A DNA stretch of 64,000 nt from an uncultured Bacteroidales bacterium (GTDB lineage: Bacteria > Bacteroidota > Bacteroidia > Bacteroidales > UBA932), in assembly GCA_900319855.1 (NCBI GenBank), contig ONQC01000006.1, forward strand, positions 1 to 64,000, read 5' to 3'. Below the pieces are notes generated by a model, which had not been told where the DNA came from, did no database searches, and was given only the letters and a program-made list of their open reading frames with translations. The number at the start of each line of letters is the position of its first letter. The first letter of the stretch is position 1. Below are positions 9,801 through 17,033 of this stretch, piece by piece. Position numbers and translations under genes: made by a program.

Positions 9801-10244
9801 GCGGCGATGATCCAGGCCCGCCTGGGCGGCATCGTCTTCTCCCGTACGCAGGCCATGCTCGACCGCTTCGGCGTGTCCGAGTTCTCCGCTGCGGCGCGTG
9901 ACGCCGGCGGCCTGTATGTCAACGGCACCGACCTGATCGACGCCAACAAGTGGTATTCCGCCATCGGCGGCGGCGATACGGTCCCGCAGTATTATACCTA
10001 TGATGCGACCAACGTGCGCCTCAGCGAGGCTTCCGTGGGCTACACGATCCCGCGGGCCAAGCTCTGGAACCTGTTCGACCTGACGGTCCAGGTGGTCGGC
10101 CGCAACCTGTGGATGATCTACTGCAAGGCTCCGTTCGACCCGGAAGCGACGGCGACGACGACCAACAACTACTACCAGGGCATCGACTACTTCATGATGC
10201 CGGGTACGCGCAATTTCGGTTTCAATGTACGGCTTAATTTCTAA
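6846..10244 (+). CDS. SusC/RagA TonB-dependent outer membrane transporter with N-terminal STN signalling domain
   Basis: This 1132-residue outer membrane glycan importer starts with a signal peptide (about 1-30, ending PAGAQG). An STN/secretin-like domain follows (about 35-100: ITLKMRGNLEQVLDAVERQS, NVTDMPVAAALDEIFKGTGI), then a carboxypeptidase-regulatory-like beta-sandwich (about 128-215: VSGRLLDQNGEPVIGGAVML). The TonB plug contains the SusC signature LNPEDIESMTVLTGAAAAAL and GANGAIVITTKKG, and a 22-strand barrel ends in the aromatic FNVRLNF. The STN domain is absent from the other two SusC proteins here and fits signalling to the FecR gene just upstream. With the SusD gene it should form the import complex for released mannose-rich oligosaccharides. 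Confidence 0.96.
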   Translation: MRKSLFSKTWKQAVAAAFLALLLVVPAGAQGQGGITLKMRGNLEQVLDAVERQSRYLFLNDQVDLNRTVSVNVTDMPVAAALDEIFKGTGIQYRITETNIIISNRPISEERVRELTRTAPQQPRKTSTVSGRLLDQNGEPVIGGAVMLKGTTVGASTDLDGNFSFELPEGSENRVLEFSSLGYAAVEMPLDGRRTFNVTLSEETEMLEGTVVTALGIRRAQKALSYNVQEVKSDEILANKDANFINSLSGKAAGLVINASSAGVGGATKAVMRGSKSITKSSNALYVIDGVPMSAINRSASTEFGSNGYTDPIADLNPEDIESMTVLTGAAAAALYGQDGANGAIVITTKKGAAGKTSLTVASNTEISNVTFLPKFQDRYGTGDYLSSEGSSVYSWGRKLNDLSYMGYDPAKDYFKTGVTTTESVSFSTGTEKNQTYLSAAAINARGTVPNNAYNRYNFSIRNTTNFLDDKLMLDLSFQYVRQNDRNMINQGLYNNPLVSAYLFPRGDSWEDIRMYERWDSGRHIYTQYWPSGDGGIVMQNPYWINYRDLRTNKKDRYMASAGLTWKIADWISATGRIRIDNTATKYEERYHATTNALLTGGSDKGYYGLQNIADKQTYADAMVDIHKSFGEDWNLQANLGAILSDYTNDWSSVGGGIGDGSNGVENIPNIFNVYAIGAATNGQGGYHDQTQSLFASVELGFKSAWYLTLTARNDWDSRLFGPGSTKHSFFYPSVGLSAVLSQALDLPDFIEYLKVRGSYAQVGTSYQRWIANPLHEWDNSQQSWKTQTAYPVSDLKPEMTSSYEAGLQSRFGQGFRFDISWYLTDTKNQTFNPGISSGSGYSDIYIQSGNVRNTGIELSLGYEHTWGKFGWNTNYTFSTNRNKIISLAQNVSNPVTGEQFSVDYLNMGGLGNARFILQEGGTLGDVYSRADLKRDNRGDVYVSENGTIATEAFTSFGDYIKLGSVLPKANMAWRNEFRLGNFSAAAMIQARLGGIVFSRTQAMLDRFGVSEFSAAARDAGGLYVNGTDLIDANKWYSAIGGGDTVPQYYTYDATNVRLSEASVGYTIPRAKLWNLFDLTVQVVGRNLWMIYCKAPFDPEATATTTNNYYQGIDYFMMPGTRNFGFNVRLNF

Positions 10245-10250
10245 GGAGGA
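10243..10250 (+). promoter_or_regulatory. strong Shine-Dalgarno AAGGAGGA, SusD start
   Basis: TAAGGAGGA combines the last two bases of the SusC stop with a full Shine-Dalgarno, 4 nt before the ATG at 10255 and 7 nt before the ATG at 10258. It excludes the in-frame ATG at 10225, which lies inside SusC. Confidence 0.8.
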
Positions 10251-10254
10251 CCGA

Positions 10255-11841
10255 ATGATGAAAAAGAATATCCTGAAAATCTGGGGCGCCGCTGCCCTGA
10301 TCCTTCTGGCCGGAGCCTGCACGAAAAACTTCGAGCAGTACAACTCCAATCCCTACGGCGTGACCAACGACGAGATGCTCCGGGATGGCTACGCCCTGCG
10401 TGCCGCCCTGACCGGCATGGCCAGCGCCGTCATCTCCAACGACGTCAATACCACGCAGTTCACCGAGTGCCTGCTGGGCGGTCCGATGGCCGGCTACCTG
10501 GCCGATTCCAACCAGGGTTTCGCCAATACCATCTCGAATTTCAACCCGACGGACAACTGGACCAACGTCCTGCTCTCCTCCAACCGCATCATCCCGACCT
10601 TCTTCTCGAACTACGGTGATGTCCGGAACATGACGGACGATCCCATCATCCTGTCGATCGCCAATGTGGTCAAGGTCGCGGTCCTGCACCGCGTCGCCGA
10701 CACCTACGGCCCGATCCCGTACAGCCAGATCGGCGTGGGCGGCAAGATCCAGGTGGCCTATGACAGCCAGGAAGATGCCTACAAGCATATGCTGGAAGAC
10801 CTGGATGCGGCCATCAAGGTACTGGCCGCCAACCGGGGCAGCAACATCAACGCTTCCGCCGACGTGGTCTACCACGGCGACGTCTCCAAGTGGGCGAAAC
10901 TGGCCAACTCCCTGAAACTCCGTCTGGCGATGCGCATGGTCTATGCCGACCGTGCCGCAGCGCAGAAGGCGGCCGAGGAGGCTGTCGCCAGCGAGGCGGG
11001 CCTGCTGTCTTCCAACGAGGACAACGCCCGGTATGACAATTTCAACGCCAATGCGAAGAACCCGTTCTACGTGGTCCAGGTCGAATACAACGGCGGCGAC
11101 TCCATGGCCGCAGCCGACATCATCGCCTACATGAACGGCTACAATGACCCGCGCCGCGCCGCCTACTTTGGCAAGAGCCAGTTCGAAGGCTATGACTATG
11201 TGGGCCTGCGCCACGGCATCGTCATGCCGGCCAACGACGTGATGCACAAGTACAGCACCGTCAACGTCAAGATGGACGACCCGTTCGTGTGGATGAACGC
11301 GGCCGAAGTGGCCTTCCTGAAAGCGGAAGCCGCCGCGGTCTTCGGCTTCAACATGGGCGGCTCCGCCAAGGAGTTCTATGAGGAAGGCATCCGCCTGTCC
11401 TTCGACCAGTGGGGCGTTGCCGGCGCCGAGGCGTACATCGCCGATGCGACCAGCAAGCCGGGCGTCTATGTCGACCCGATCGGCAGCAACAGCTACGACG
11501 GCTCCCTCTCCGATGCGACCATCGCCTGGGAAGAGAACGCCGATACCGCCCGCAAGCAGGAGAAGATCCTGATCCAGAAGTGGATCGCCAACTGGCTCCT
11601 CGGTAACGAGAGCTGGGCCGACATCCGCCGCACGGGTTATCCGCACATCCTCCCCGCCACCGCCGAGGGCAACAAGTCCAACGGCCTGGTAGACTCCCAG
11701 TTCGGCGCCCGCCGGATGAAATACCCGTCTGACGAGTACATCAACAACGGTGCGAACCTGCGTGCCGCCGTCGGTCTCCTCGGAGGTCCCGACGAGATGG
11801 CGACCCGTACCTGGTTCGACTGCAACCCCAACGTAAAGTAA
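10255..11841 (+). CDS. SusD/RagB-family surface lipoprotein (SusD-like_2 type)
   Basis: This 528-residue SusD partner of the preceding SusC has a lipoprotein signal (MMKKNILK...LLAGAC, Cys22), then an all-helical TPR-like SusD fold. Visible family signatures are KVAVLHRVADTYGPIPYSQ, WAKLANSLKLRLAMRM, the ordered PFVWMNAAEVAFLKAEAA and the C-terminal IQKWIANWLLGNESWADIRR, which matches the SusD-like_2 group. It should cap the SusC barrel and bind the glycan on the cell surface. It sits between SusC and the GH18-fold protein with tight spacing. Confidence 0.94.
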   Translation: MMKKNILKIWGAAALILLAGACTKNFEQYNSNPYGVTNDEMLRDGYALRAALTGMASAVISNDVNTTQFTECLLGGPMAGYLADSNQGFANTISNFNPTDNWTNVLLSSNRIIPTFFSNYGDVRNMTDDPIILSIANVVKVAVLHRVADTYGPIPYSQIGVGGKIQVAYDSQEDAYKHMLEDLDAAIKVLAANRGSNINASADVVYHGDVSKWAKLANSLKLRLAMRMVYADRAAAQKAAEEAVASEAGLLSSNEDNARYDNFNANAKNPFYVVQVEYNGGDSMAAADIIAYMNGYNDPRRAAYFGKSQFEGYDYVGLRHGIVMPANDVMHKYSTVNVKMDDPFVWMNAAEVAFLKAEAAAVFGFNMGGSAKEFYEEGIRLSFDQWGVAGAEAYIADATSKPGVYVDPIGSNSYDGSLSDATIAWEENADTARKQEKILIQKWIANWLLGNESWADIRRTGYPHILPATAEGNKSNGLVDSQFGARRMKYPSDEYINNGANLRAAVGLLGGPDEMATRTWFDCNPNVK

Positions 11842-11847
11842 GGAGGA
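11840..11847 (+). promoter_or_regulatory. strong Shine-Dalgarno AAGGAGGA, GH18-like SGBP start
   Basis: The SusD stop TAA merges into TAAGGAGGA, 7 nt before the ATG at 11855, the same layout as at the SusC/SusD junction. Confidence 0.8.
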
Positions 11848-11854
11848 ACACACC

Positions 11855-12961
11855 ATGAAATACATGAATAAAACCCTGATGCTCATGGCTGCGGCCCTCA
11901 TGGCCTTCTCTGCCTGCGACAAGTGGACCGAGACCGAACCGGTCAACGTGATCTACGAGACCCTGGAGAGCAAGAATCCGGACCTGTATGCCAAGTACCT
12001 GCAGTCTTTGCGGGATTACCATGTTTCGGCGCACCAGGTGCTGATCGCCAAGTTCGACAACAAGGCGGAGGCCCCTTCCGGCCGTGCCGACCATATCTCC
12101 TGCCTGCCGGACAGCGTGGACTTCGTCGTCCTGAACAACCCGTCCCTGCTCAACGACCAGATCCGCAAGGAAATGACCGAAATCCGCGAACAGAAGGGCG
12201 TCAAGACCCTGATGAATGTCAGCTGGGATGCGATGCTGGCGGAATACAATGCCATCCTGGCCGATGAGACCGAAGCCAAGAATGCCGAGTGGGACGCCCT
12301 CTCCGATGAGGAGAAGGAAGCCCAGGCGGAGAAATATGCCTCCGATCCCCGCGGCGCCGACACCCAGGAGCGTTTCGTCGCCTGGATGCAGGAACGTGTC
12401 GCCAAGGAACTGGAAATCCCTGCGGCTGAAGGTTTCGACGGCATCAATGTCATCTTCAACGCCGCCAATCCAAATTCTTACAACGAGGAGAAAAAGGCGG
12501 ACATGACCGCCCGCCAGCTGGCCTTCTTCTCCAAGGTGGACGATTTTGTCGCCGCCCATCCGGAGAGCCTGGTCTTCTTCGAGGGTACGCCGAAGTACAT
12601 CCTTGCTGAGAACAAGATCATCGCCGCTGCCCGGTACATCATCGTTCCGGCTCTGTCCGAGACCAACGGGACCGGCCTTTCCTTCGCCGTCAACAAGACC
12701 CTCGGCGGGAACGTCCCGTCTGACCGGGTCATCATCGGCGTGACCGCCGTCGACATCACGGACCCGACCAACACCAACGGCATCTTCTCCGATGGCTCGG
12801 CCATCGTCGGAGCCGCCAACTGGGCCGTCGATCCGGCCGTCGGCTATGTCAAGGCGGGTGTCTGCGTCGACCATGCCCAGTTTGACTACTATGACATCAC
12901 CAACGTTTATTCCCAGATAAACAAGGCGATCTCCATCATGAACCCTTCACCTGTAAAATAA
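11855..12961 (+). CDS. GH18-fold lipoprotein lacking catalytic residues, probable surface glycan-binding protein
   Basis: This is a 368-residue lipoprotein (signal ending MAFSAC) with a GH18-like TIM barrel. The beta-4 segment that in GH18 reads DGxDxDxE here reads D195-G-I-N198-V-I200-F-N202: the catalytic Glu is Asn and two of the Asp are replaced by Asn and Ile. Hydrolysis by the GH18 substrate-assisted mechanism is therefore not expected, so a glycan-binding role at the surface (SGBP) is inferred. Comparable non-catalytic GH18-fold proteins occur in Bacteroides N-glycan loci next to SusCD and an active endo-enzyme, as here. Around residues 125-165 is a charged acidic-helical insertion (DETEAKNAEWDALSDEEKEA). 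Confidence 0.85.
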   Translation: MKYMNKTLMLMAAALMAFSACDKWTETEPVNVIYETLESKNPDLYAKYLQSLRDYHVSAHQVLIAKFDNKAEAPSGRADHISCLPDSVDFVVLNNPSLLNDQIRKEMTEIREQKGVKTLMNVSWDAMLAEYNAILADETEAKNAEWDALSDEEKEAQAEKYASDPRGADTQERFVAWMQERVAKELEIPAAEGFDGINVIFNAANPNSYNEEKKADMTARQLAFFSKVDDFVAAHPESLVFFEGTPKYILAENKIIAAARYIIVPALSETNGTGLSFAVNKTLGGNVPSDRVIIGVTAVDITDPTNTNGIFSDGSAIVGAANWAVDPAVGYVKAGVCVDHAQFDYYDITNVYSQINKAISIMNPSPVK

Positions 12962-12967
12962 GGAGGA
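12960..12967 (+). promoter_or_regulatory. strong Shine-Dalgarno AAGGAGGA, LamG-protein start
   Basis: TAAGGAGGA again overlaps the upstream stop. An ATG abuts it at 12968, so the in-frame ATG at 12974, 6 nt away, is the better-spaced start. Confidence 0.75.
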
Positions 12968-12973
12968 ATGACC

Positions 12974-14152
12974 ATGAAAATGATGCATTACGCTTTTTCC
13001 GTCCTTGCAGGCCTTGCGGTGCTGGCCGGTTGCCAGACCGAGAAGGATGCGATGGAGAAGCACCATTTCGATAACAAACTCTATATCAACACCGGCGTGG
13101 CCGCAGAGGAAATCCTCGTCAAGGCGGGTGACGCCGAGGTGGTCCGTACCCTCTCCATCGGCACGGCCCTCCCTGTGGAGGAAGCGATCGGCGGTGTCTT
13201 CGTGGCCGATCAGGCCTACGTGGAAAATTACCGCACGATCTACGAGGCTCCCGACGTGCAGGCCCTCCCGTATGACAACTGTGTCATCGAGGGTCCGGAA
13301 GTGACCATTGCGGCTGGCGCCAACGTTTCCAACGAAGCGACCGTCCTCTTCCCGGGTGTCGGCGGACTGGACCGCAATACGGTCTATGTCATGCCGGTCG
13401 TCCTGAAGAACATCACGGACATCAACGTCATCGCCCCGAAGACCGTTGTCTACTACGTGTTCAAGGGCGCTGCCCTGATCAACGTCGTGTGCAACATGGC
13501 TGAGAACCGTGCGGCCGCCCAGGCCTGGAAGACCCCTGAGAAGTTCACCAATATGACCCATTTCACGGCCGAAGCCCTGGTTCGTCAGAACCAGGCCGGA
13601 CGCCTGATCTCCACGGTCATGGGCGTTGAAGGACATTTCCTGCTCCGTATCGGCGATGCCGGCGTGCCGGACAACCAGCTCCAAATTGCGTCTTCCCGCA
13701 ACCTGACCAATTCCAACATGCAGCTCCAGCTTGGGAAATGGACCCACATCGCCTGTGTATTCGATGCCGGTACCGTGACCGTCTATTTCGACGGACGTAA
13801 GGTCCTGGACGGAGAGAACTGCGGACGTAACTCGGTTACGTGGGGCGCCTATGGCTCTGACAAGAGCGAGGTCTCCGGCCGTTATTTCTGGTTGGGTTAT
13901 TCCTATGCCGGCGACCGTTATCTCGACGGTGAAATGTCAGAGGTCCGTATCTGGGACCGCTGCCTGAGCCAGGCCGAGATCCAGGCTCCGAACCATTTCT
14001 ATTTCGTCGACCCGGCTTCCGAAGGCCTGATTGCCTACTGGAAGATGGACGACGGAGGCGGTACGACCCTCAAGGACTACAGCCCCAATGGCAACGACCT
14101 GACCTTGGACAACCCTACCAAGTGGCCCAAAGTCAGCCTTCCCGAAGATTAA
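12974..14152 (+). CDS. DUF1735 plus LamG-domain surface lipoprotein
   Basis: The 392 residues start with a lipoprotein signal (MKMMHYAFSVLAGLAVLAGC). An N-terminal DUF1735 beta-sandwich spans about residues 30-165 (ALPYDNCVIEGPEVTIAAGA, LDRNTVYVMPVVLKNI). A C-terminal LamG/concanavalin-like domain spans about 185-385, with the signatures QLQLGKWTHIACVFDAGTVT, YFDGRKVLDG, DGEMSEVRIWDRCLSQAEI and GLIAYWKMDDGGGTTLKDYS. DUF1735 proteins are typical partners of SusCD in host-glycan loci, and the same domain is fused to the endo-glycosidase encoded next. The likely role is a surface carbohydrate-binding protein. No catalytic motif is visible. Confidence 0.88.
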   Translation: MKMMHYAFSVLAGLAVLAGCQTEKDAMEKHHFDNKLYINTGVAAEEILVKAGDAEVVRTLSIGTALPVEEAIGGVFVADQAYVENYRTIYEAPDVQALPYDNCVIEGPEVTIAAGANVSNEATVLFPGVGGLDRNTVYVMPVVLKNITDINVIAPKTVVYYVFKGAALINVVCNMAENRAAAQAWKTPEKFTNMTHFTAEALVRQNQAGRLISTVMGVEGHFLLRIGDAGVPDNQLQIASSRNLTNSNMQLQLGKWTHIACVFDAGTVTVYFDGRKVLDGENCGRNSVTWGAYGSDKSEVSGRYFWLGYSYAGDRYLDGEMSEVRIWDRCLSQAEIQAPNHFYFVDPASEGLIAYWKMDDGGGTTLKDYSPNGNDLTLDNPTKWPKVSLPED

Positions 14153-14156
14153 ACCC

Positions 14157-14164
14157 AAGGAGGA
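14157..14164 (+). promoter_or_regulatory. strong Shine-Dalgarno AAGGAGGA, GH18 endo-enzyme start
   Basis: This one lies 5 bases after the upstream stop. The ATG at 14165 is immediately adjacent, so the in-frame ATG at 14171, 6 nt away, is preferred, giving MKKILYFAAALCLG. Confidence 0.75.
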
Positions 14165-14170
14165 ATGAAC

Positions 14171-15583
14171 ATGAAAAAGATACTTTATTTCGCTGCCGCC
14201 CTGTGCCTGGGTCTCTCCCTGGCCTCTTGCGCCGATGACATCGTCATCGACCATGTCGACGAAGGCGCTTACGCCAATATCGAGAACCTCGTGGCAACGC
14301 TGCGCGACAGCAAGACCAACAAGGTCAGCAATATCGTCGATCTCCGGCAGGACGCTTACCAGACTTCCGTCGCCGTCGCCCTCGGACGTGCTCCGAAGAA
14401 AGGCGTGGACGTGAAGGTGGAATACGATGCGGCCTACCTGGATGCCTACAACCAGGAGCATGGGACGTCCTTCCAGCTCTATCCGCAGGACAAGTTCTCC
14501 ATCCAGAACGGCGGCCAGATCGTCGTCGCTCCGGACGAGACCCGTTCCTACTCCCTGGACATCACCCTGCAGCCGTTTGACACCAAGGAAGAAGCGACCT
14601 ACCTCCTCCCGCTGAAGGCCGTGGTTTCCACGGACGGCGTCCAGGCCTCCGAGGATGAGAGCCACCTGGTTTACCTGGTCCGCAACATGTCCTGGCAGAG
14701 CAGCGCCGCCCGCAAGGAAGGCGAGAAGAGCGTCATCTGCTTCTTCGAGGTCAATGATACCAACCCGCTCAACACCCTGTGCTTCGAGACGGAAGACGGC
14801 CGGCTGCTGTTCGATTATGTGGTGCTCTTCGCCTACAACATCAACTACGACCGGGAGAAGGGCGAAGTCTATGTCTTCTCGAACCCGCAGTGCCAGTACA
14901 TCCTGGACCACTATGACGAGGTCATCAAGCCGCTCCGCGAGCGGGGCGTCAAGGTCATCCTCAGCATCCTGGGCAACCACGACGAATCCGGTCTGGCGCA
15001 GCTCAGCGACCTGGGTGCCCGTGACTTCGCCCAGAAGGTGGCGGCGGTCGTCAACGGCTATGGTTTCGACGGCATCAACTACGATGACGAGTATTCCAAC
15101 GGCCCGGACCTGAGCAACCCGCTGTTCGCCCAGCATTCCGTCGAGCGGGGTGACCGGCTCTATTTCGAGACGAAGAAGGCCCTGCCTGACAAGATCATGA
15201 TGTCCTACCAGTTCGGTTCGGCCCTCGGCCGCTACCCGGTGGACGGCGTGGATCCTTCCGAGTATATGGACATCTTCGTGGCCGACTACGGCGGACGGGG
15301 TCAGGCCTATGGCAACTCCACCCTCGACATGTGCTCCTACATGTCCAGCGAGTTCGCCCGGAACCGTTCCCTCCCGAACGAGAGCAGCCTCGACGGCTTC
15401 CTCGCCTCCGAGTACCGTTACTGGATGGTCTTCGCCGTCTGGGGCGTGAACAACACCGGCGGCCAGAGCCACTGGAATACCCTCAATACGATGGCCCAGA
15501 AAGTCCTCGGTTCCCCGCTGAAGAAACCGGAGTACTACTGGCCCGAGACCAAGTCCCTTGAGACCAAACCCATAACCTGGTAA
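14171..15583 (+). CDS. DUF1735-GH18 endo-beta-N-acetylglucosaminidase (Endo F1/BT3987-like), lipoprotein
   Basis: This is predicted to cleave the GlcNAc-beta-1,4-GlcNAc core of N-glycans at the cell surface. The 470 residues begin with a lipoprotein signal (MKKILYFAA...SLASC). A DUF1735 domain spans about 40-165 (VALGRAPKKGVDVKVEYDAA, YLLPLKAVVSTDG). A GH18 TIM barrel spans about 175-465 (VICFFEVNDTNPLN, GVKVILSILGNHDESGLAQL). The catalytic strand reads D300-G-I-N303-Y-D305-D306-E307, with the acid Glu307 and the supporting Asp305 intact (N303 replaces the more common Asp). DUF1735-GH18 is the architecture of BT3987, the high-mannose endo-enzyme of B. thetaiotaomicron. Neighbouring SusCD, SGBPs, GH92 and GH130 support the same pathway. 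Confidence 0.9.
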   Translation: MKKILYFAAALCLGLSLASCADDIVIDHVDEGAYANIENLVATLRDSKTNKVSNIVDLRQDAYQTSVAVALGRAPKKGVDVKVEYDAAYLDAYNQEHGTSFQLYPQDKFSIQNGGQIVVAPDETRSYSLDITLQPFDTKEEATYLLPLKAVVSTDGVQASEDESHLVYLVRNMSWQSSAARKEGEKSVICFFEVNDTNPLNTLCFETEDGRLLFDYVVLFAYNINYDREKGEVYVFSNPQCQYILDHYDEVIKPLRERGVKVILSILGNHDESGLAQLSDLGARDFAQKVAAVVNGYGFDGINYDDEYSNGPDLSNPLFAQHSVERGDRLYFETKKALPDKIMMSYQFGSALGRYPVDGVDPSEYMDIFVADYGGRGQAYGNSTLDMCSYMSSEFARNRSLPNESSLDGFLASEYRYWMVFAVWGVNNTGGQSHWNTLNTMAQKVLGSPLKKPEYYWPETKSLETKPITW

Positions 15584-15587
15584 GCGT

Positions 15588-17033
15588 ATGAAAAAGATAC
15601 TCAGTATATTTGCTGTTGCCGCCCTGCTCCTGAGCAGTTGCGACAAGTCTGGAAAGGACGAGCCGGAAGTGGTAGACGGAAGCTCCGTCTCCCTTTCCGA
15701 GGAGGCCCTTTCCGCAGGCCCGGAAGGCGCGACCCTCAGCGTGAAGGTGACTTCTTCCGAGGACTGGCGCGTGTCCGGTTTCTGCGACTGGGCGACGGTC
15801 ACCCCGGCCAGCGGCAAGAGCGGCCAGGACCTGACCGTCACCGTGGCTCCGAATCCGGGTGACGAAGCCCGCACCGTGACCTTCAAGGTCTTTGCCGGCG
15901 ACGCCGTGAAAGCGTTGGTCGTCACTTCCGCCCCGACCTTCTCGATCGACCTGCTCAGCAGCGAGGCCGTCGAGGTGGGGCCGGATGCCGCCACCGTTAC
16001 CGTTACCCTGAAATCCAATATCCAGGACCTGACCTGCGACCTCGGCGGCGCCAGCTGGCTTTCCGCCGGCGAGTCGACCGAAGCCCTGGGCAAGAAGATC
16101 TTCAAATTCGATGTGGCCCGTTCCCGCGAATTCAAGGCCCGCGAAGGCAAGATCACGATCTCCGGTGAAGGTGCTTCCGTCACGGTAGACGTGACCCAGG
16201 CCCAGCGCGACACGGTGTTCGCCGTGGAAGGCCGCAGCGTCGTCAAGGGTCTGGAAGCGATGGACGTGACCCTGAATCTCCGTAGCAACTTCGACTTCAA
16301 GTACCAGCTCGACGACTGGCTGACGGAAACGTCTTCCAGCGAGACCGAGATGGATGAGAGCGGCCTGAAGACCAAGACCATTTCCCTCCATGCCGACGCG
16401 ACCGATGGAAGCCGTGCCCAGGACATCGCGTTCTACAAGGGTTCCAGCATGTCCGTCAATTATGGTGCGGTCTATGTCAAGCAGCAGGACCCGAACCCGG
16501 TCTTCGCGACGATTCCGGATGCTGCGCTGGCCTCACTCCTCCAGAACCAGGGCTGGGTCCTCGTGGACCCGGTCTCCGGAAAATCCGAGGTGACCACTAC
16601 CGGCAAGACATCGACCTCCCTGACGGTCAGTTCCGGTTCCGTGAAAGAAATCTCCGGTATCGATGCCTTCCCGGCCCTGGCGAACCTTTCGATCGGTTCC
16701 GGCTGCCGCGACCTGACCAAGGTTGACACGGGTTCCAGCCAGGTCTCCGCGCTCAACTTCGACAACGGTCACTACTTCAACATCCAGGAGCTGACGCTTG
16801 CGGGCGAGAACATCAAGTCGATCGTCATCAATTGCTCCGGCTGGTATGTCGCCTACGGCTATGACAAGCTGGCTACGCTCGACGTGAGCGGCTGCCCGGC
16901 CCTCGAGACCCTCGCTGCGACCCGTCAGTACAGCTCCATGGAAGGACCGCTGCGGACCATCTACATGACCCAGGCCCAGTCCGAGAGCGTGACCGTGACC
17001 AAGAATCCTTCCGCTCAAATCGTTGTCAAGTAA
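15588..17033 (+). CDS. BACON-domain surface lipoprotein with leucine-rich-like C-terminus
   Basis: This 481-residue lipoprotein (MKKILSIFAVAALLLSSC) starts 4 bp after the GH18 stop. Two to three BACON/Ig-like modules fill about residues 30-310: repeated segments of the kind LSVKVTSSEDWRVSGFCDWA, VTPASGKSGQDLTVTV and LTCDLGGASWLSAG, each ending in a run like RTVTFKVFAGDA or GKITISGEGASVTVDVTQAQ. The last 150 residues switch to a repeat-like region (IDAFPALANLSIGSG, NIQELTLAGENIKSIVINCS, LDVSGCPALETLA) that looks leucine-rich. BACON modules are known as carbohydrate- or mucin-binding folds in Bacteroidota enzymes. There is no catalytic domain, so a surface-binding or scaffold role in this PUL is inferred. 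Confidence 0.78.
   Translation: MKKILSIFAVAALLLSSCDKSGKDEPEVVDGSSVSLSEEALSAGPEGATLSVKVTSSEDWRVSGFCDWATVTPASGKSGQDLTVTVAPNPGDEARTVTFKVFAGDAVKALVVTSAPTFSIDLLSSEAVEVGPDAATVTVTLKSNIQDLTCDLGGASWLSAGESTEALGKKIFKFDVARSREFKAREGKITISGEGASVTVDVTQAQRDTVFAVEGRSVVKGLEAMDVTLNLRSNFDFKYQLDDWLTETSSSETEMDESGLKTKTISLHADATDGSRAQDIAFYKGSSMSVNYGAVYVKQQDPNPVFATIPDAALASLLQNQGWVLVDPVSGKSEVTTTGKTSTSLTVSSGSVKEISGIDAFPALANLSIGSGCRDLTKVDTGSSQVSALNFDNGHYFNIQELTLAGENIKSIVINCSGWYVAYGYDKLATLDVSGCPALETLAATRQYSSMEGPLRTIYMTQAQSESVTVTKNPSAQIVVK

Noticed and set aside
10225-10254. Earlier ATG for the first SusD, inside SusC.
   Set aside because: The lipoprotein signal and the Shine-Dalgarno both point to 10255; the extra residues are hydrophilic.
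6858-10349. 1163-codon open frame antisense to SusC, and similar long antisense frames (e.g. 30546-33743, 33801-36782, 36825-39914 on the plus strand).
   Set aside because: They mirror real genes with clear domains. High G+C and rare use of TTA, CTA and TCA codons keep the complementary frame open, and the translations have no recognisable fold or signal.
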